Shown piece after piece: positions 61,191-64,000 of a DNA stretch of 64,000 bases. The stretch comes from an uncultured Porphyromonas sp. (GTDB taxonomy: Bacteria; Bacteroidota; Bacteroidia; Bacteroidales; Porphyromonadaceae), in NCBI RefSeq assembly GCF_938046015.1, contig NZ_CALIXW010000020.1:5798-69797 (forward strand), written 5' to 3'. The first letter of the stretch is position 1, and every line of letters begins with the position of its first letter. Made by a program: the position numbers and the translations under genes. The notes under the pieces are model-generated. The model was not told the origin of the DNA. It did not search any database and saw nothing but the letters and a program-made list of their open reading frames with translations.

Positions 61191-62651
61191 ATGACTATGG
61201 CAACAGAGATTAAGACCCTAGCGCCCTCCGCCGTGTGGGGCTACTTCTACGATCTGACGCAGATCCCTCGCCCCACGGGGCATACCCTCGCCGCTCAGGA
61301 CTATGTCCTAGCGCTGGCCGCCCGCCTTGGACTCAAGGCCGAGCGGGATGCTGTGGGGAATGTGCTGGTGCATAAGCCCGCTACGCCTGGCCTGGAGCAG
61401 CGCCCCGTCGTGACGCTGCAGGCGCACCTCGACATGGTGCCACAGAAGAATAGCCACGTGCAGCACGACTTCATCACCGACCCCATAGACGCCTACATCG
61501 ACGGCGAGTGGGTCACGGCACGCGATACCACCCTTGGCGCGGACAACGGCATCGGGGCAGCCTACATGATGGCTGTCCTGGCGGACAACACGCTGCGCCA
61601 TGGCCCGATCGAGGCCCTCTTCACCATCGACGAAGAGGTCGGTATGGTCGGCGCGCACGGTCTGCAGCCCGGCTTCTCAGCAGGGCAGATCCTCATCAAC
61701 CTCGATAGCGAGGACGAGGGGCAGCTCTTCGTCGGTTGCGCTGGTGCAGTGGACGTCAAGGTCTTGCTCGAGTACAAGGATCAGGAGCCGACCCCCGAGG
61801 GCGATATCGCTGTACGCATCGCCTTGACGGGACTCAAGGGCGGGCACTCGGGGACGGATATCATCCTCGGCCGTGCCAATGCCAATAAGCAGCTGGCGCG
61901 CTTCCTCAAGGAGGCCATCGCCAGCTACGGCGCACGCCTCGTCAGCTTCGACGGCGGCTCGCTGCGCAATGCCATCCCCCGTGAGGCCTTCGCCGTGGTC
62001 ACGATCCCCGAGGCTGAGGCCGATGGGCTGTGGGAGTTCGCCTCCGACTTCGCCGACCAGCTGCGCGTCGAGTACCGTGGCGTCGAGGAGTCGATCAGCC
62101 TCGCGCTGGAGCGCACCGAGCTCCCCGCGACGGTCGTCCCCGAGGAGATACAGGACGCGCTGATCAATGCTGTGGTGGCCTGCGTCAACGGCCCGCAGAG
62201 CATGCTCACCGAGTTCCCCGGCATCGTCGAGTCCTCGACCAATATGGCACGTGTGCTGCTGGAGGCAGGGCACTTCTCGGCGATTTTCCTCGTGCGTAGC
62301 TCTTCGGATAGCCGCAAGATGGAGGTCGCTGGCGCCATCGAGAGCGCCTTCAACCTCGCTGGCGCCGAGGTGGACTACTCGGCAGGCTACGGCGGCTGGG
62401 CACCCAACGCCTCCTCGCCCATCCTCGGGACGCTGCGTACAGCCTACGAAGAGGTCACGGGTCAGACGCCCGAGGTCACCATCATCCACGCTGGGCTGGA
62501 GTGCGGCATCCTACAGGGCGTCATGCCCGAGGCCGATATGATCTCCTTCGGGCCCGACATCCGCGCTCCGCATTCGCCCGACGAGCGCGTCTCCATAGCT
62601 TCGGTAGAGCGCTGCTGGCATATCCTGACCAAGGCGCTGGAGCAGGTCTAA
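61191..62651 (+). CDS. pepD: Aminoacyl-histidine dipeptidase (PepD/carnosinase type)
   Basis: The 486-aa M20-family zinc peptidase has metal-site motifs LQAHLDMVPQKN (His and Asp, about 80-91), TLGADNGIGAA (bridging Asp, about 117), and TIDEEVGMVGAHGL (catalytic and metal Glu, about 146-159). LINLDSEDEGQLFVGCAG and a C-terminal AGLECGIL are typical of PepD. It cleaves Xaa-His and other dipeptides in the cytoplasm, fitting an amino-acid-fermenting lifestyle. It is in operon with the flippase-like gene upstream. Confidence 0.95.
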   Translation: MTMATEIKTLAPSAVWGYFYDLTQIPRPTGHTLAAQDYVLALAARLGLKAERDAVGNVLVHKPATPGLEQRPVVTLQAHLDMVPQKNSHVQHDFITDPIDAYIDGEWVTARDTTLGADNGIGAAYMMAVLADNTLRHGPIEALFTIDEEVGMVGAHGLQPGFSAGQILINLDSEDEGQLFVGCAGAVDVKVLLEYKDQEPTPEGDIAVRIALTGLKGGHSGTDIILGRANANKQLARFLKEAIASYGARLVSFDGGSLRNAIPREAFAVVTIPEAEADGLWEFASDFADQLRVEYRGVEESISLALERTELPATVVPEEIQDALINAVVACVNGPQSMLTEFPGIVESSTNMARVLLEAGHFSAIFLVRSSSDSRKMEVAGAIESAFNLAGAEVDYSAGYGGWAPNASSPILGTLRTAYEEVTGQTPEVTIIHAGLECGILQGVMPEADMISFGPDIRAPHSPDERVSIASVERCWHILTKALEQV

Positions 62652-62685
62652 GCACAATCATTAAGGTATATAGATATAGAAGTAA

Positions 62686-63573
62686 ATGAGTAAAACAGCT
62701 TATGTATTCCCCGGTCAGGGCGCACAGTTCGTCGGCATGGGGAAGGAGCTCTACGAGAGCCACCCCCTAGCGAAGGAACTCTTCGAGAAGGCCAACGAGA
62801 TCCTCGGCTTCCGCATCACGGACATCATGTTTGACGGGACGGACGAGGAGCTGAAGCAGACCAAGGTCACGCAGCCCGCCGTCTTCCTCCACTCTGTCAT
62901 CCGTGCGCTCTGCCTCGGCGACGAGTTCCAGCCCGATATGGTTGCTGGCCACTCGCTGGGTGAGTTCTCCGCGCTTGTGGCTGCTGGCGCCCTGAGCTTC
63001 GAGGATGGCCTGCGCCTGGTCTCCAAGCGTGCGCTGGCGATGCAGGCTGCCTGTGAGCTGCAGCCCAGCACGATGGCTGCTGTCCTCGGCCTGCCTGACG
63101 AGCGCGTCACGGAGATCGTGGCCAGCATCCAGGATGAGGTCGTCGTAGCAGCGAACTTCAACTGCCCCGGCCAGCTCGTCATCTCGGGGACTGTCGCAGG
63201 GGTCGACAAGGCCTGCGAGCTGCTCAAGGAGGCTGGTGCTAAGCGCGCCCTCAAGCTCAACGTCGGGGGGGCCTTCCACTCTCCGCTGATGGAGCCCGCA
63301 CGCCTGGAGCTGCAGCGCGCCATCGAGGGCACCGAGTTCCACAAGCCCCGCTGCCCCATCTATCAGAATGTCCCCGCCAGCGCGGTCAACTGCACCCATG
63401 GCATCAAGAAGAACCTCATCGCACAGCTCACGGCCCCCGTACGCTGGACGGAGAGCGTGCGTGCCATGGTCGCCGACGGCGCTACGACCTTCATCGAGGT
63501 CGGGCCTGGTGCCGTCCTGCAGGGGCTCGTCAAGAAGATCGCTCCAGAGGTCGCTACCGAGGGTCGCCAGTAG
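62686..63573 (+). CDS. fabD: Malonyl-CoA:ACP transacylase
   Basis: The 295-aa enzyme moves malonyl from CoA to acyl carrier protein for fatty acid synthesis. Motifs are FPGQGAQFVGMG (about 7-18), the nucleophile elbow GHSLGEFSAL (Ser about 90), the malonyl-selective Arg region (RALAMQAACE), and the catalytic His in GAFHSPLM (about 203). Family length is normal. It follows pepD by 34 bp and is ended by a strong terminator. Confidence 0.97.
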   Translation: MSKTAYVFPGQGAQFVGMGKELYESHPLAKELFEKANEILGFRITDIMFDGTDEELKQTKVTQPAVFLHSVIRALCLGDEFQPDMVAGHSLGEFSALVAAGALSFEDGLRLVSKRALAMQAACELQPSTMAAVLGLPDERVTEIVASIQDEVVVAANFNCPGQLVISGTVAGVDKACELLKEAGAKRALKLNVGGAFHSPLMEPARLELQRAIEGTEFHKPRCPIYQNVPASAVNCTHGIKKNLIAQLTAPVRWTESVRAMVADGATTFIEVGPGAVLQGLVKKIAPEVATEGRQ

Positions 63574-63646
63574 CTTGACGAGGCCGTGAGCCTTGTGCTG
63601 GCTTACCTGCCGCACGAGGTCTCAGCCCTCCCGCTAGACTCTTAAA

Positions 63647-63692
63647 CAAAGGGACTTAGCCCATCCAAGTGGGCTAAGTCCCTTTTTTTTCT
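63647..63692 (+). terminator. Terminator of fabD
   Basis: AAAGGGACTTAGCCC pairs with GGGCTAAGTCCCTTT and is followed by a run of T's. Between it and 63845 I see only a weak TAATTTG that could be a promoter for the last gene. Confidence 0.92.
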
Positions 63693-63844
63693 TTTCTTAG
63701 TAGCCGAATTGAGTCTTTGTGCAGCTCTGTGCGCAGCCCTTTACCCTGCTGCTGGGGCTGCTTCCTTAGGCTCTATGGTAGGCCTCTTGGGCTCGGGCAA
63801 TTGGCCTCTGTCCTTTGGCTCCCGCATAATTTGAAAGTGTACAA

Positions 63845-64000
63845 ATGAGAACGTTGATCTACGCCCTAGCCTTGATGGGCGGCCTCCTTTTGACCTCCTG
63901 TGGTAGCGCCCGTGAGGTGCTCTACATGCAGGACTTGACCCAAGTCGATCAGGATAGCATGACCGTCATCGACCTGGCGCAGCGTGCCCCCGAACTACGC
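63845..64000 (+). CDS. Polysaccharide export lipoprotein, Wza-like (5' part only)
   Basis: The frame is open from the ATG at 63845 to the window end (52 codons). It encodes a lipoprotein signal (MRTLIYALALMGGLLLTSCG; lipobox LTSC) followed by SAREVLYMQDLTQVDQD. The segment EVLYxQD directly after the lipidated Cys is characteristic of Bacteroidota polysaccharide biosynthesis/export outer-membrane proteins. A capsule or exopolysaccharide locus probably continues to the right. Confidence 0.75.
   Translation, partial: MRTLIYALALMGGLLLTSCGSAREVLYMQDLTQVDQDSMTVIDLAQRAPELR

Overview
The window is chromosomal DNA of a high-GC member of the Bacteroidota, most likely Porphyromonas or a close relative. 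The grounds are a SusC/SusD pair, TonB-dependent receptors, a PorE-type type IX secretion lipoprotein, a complete Na+-translocating NADH:quinone reductase operon, a FucP-type sugar transporter, a DUF4919 protein, and many promoters with the Bacteroidota -7 box (TAnnTTTG) rather than sigma70 boxes. The species assignment is inference.

Layout. 1-3134 (minus): a partial Porin_10-type porin and a His-rich zinc/cation exporter. 3135-6646: a patchwork in which a small AT-richer P-loop gene lies between two copies of a ~225-bp repeat, and a tannase-like esterase lies between two copies of the polA 3' end with its terminator. 6647-15163 (minus): polA, an AddB-like nuclease, a TPR protein, a sugar MFS transporter. 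15752-20501 (plus): DUF4919 protein, recJ, recQ. 20949-21032: tRNA-Leu(CAA). 21126-25559 (minus): porE-like, queE, formate-tetrahydrofolate ligase. 26356-31139 (plus): a putative metal-uptake locus (small His/Cys membrane protein, ZnuD-like TonB receptor, two related lipoproteins). 31264-33527 (minus): M64 peptidase, panE. 33993-35036 (plus): zinc alcohol dehydrogenase. 35370-40192 (minus): SusD and SusC. 40641-43007 (plus): siderophore-type TonB receptor. 43166-50960 (minus): PafA-like phosphatase, prmA, hemL, GH20 hexosaminidase, radA. 52246-58148 (plus): nqrABCDEF. 58483-59271 (minus): ksgA. 60153-63573 (plus): a flippase-like membrane protein, pepD, fabD. From 63845: the start of a polysaccharide-export lipoprotein.

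The most unusual content is non-coding. Nine intergenic regions carry degenerate arrays with a 22-bp period (16-bp dyad plus 6-bp spacer). There is a GC-rich unit type (dyad near TGACTGATATCCCTCA) and an AT-rich type (dyad near AAAGTTATATAACTTT). In two loci both types occur in one array in exact 22-bp register, and several arrays are bounded by a unit containing CCCCCTAG or its complement. All seven divergent intergenic regions in the window carry such an array, and none of the convergent ones does. I see no CRISPR array, prophage or intact insertion sequence.
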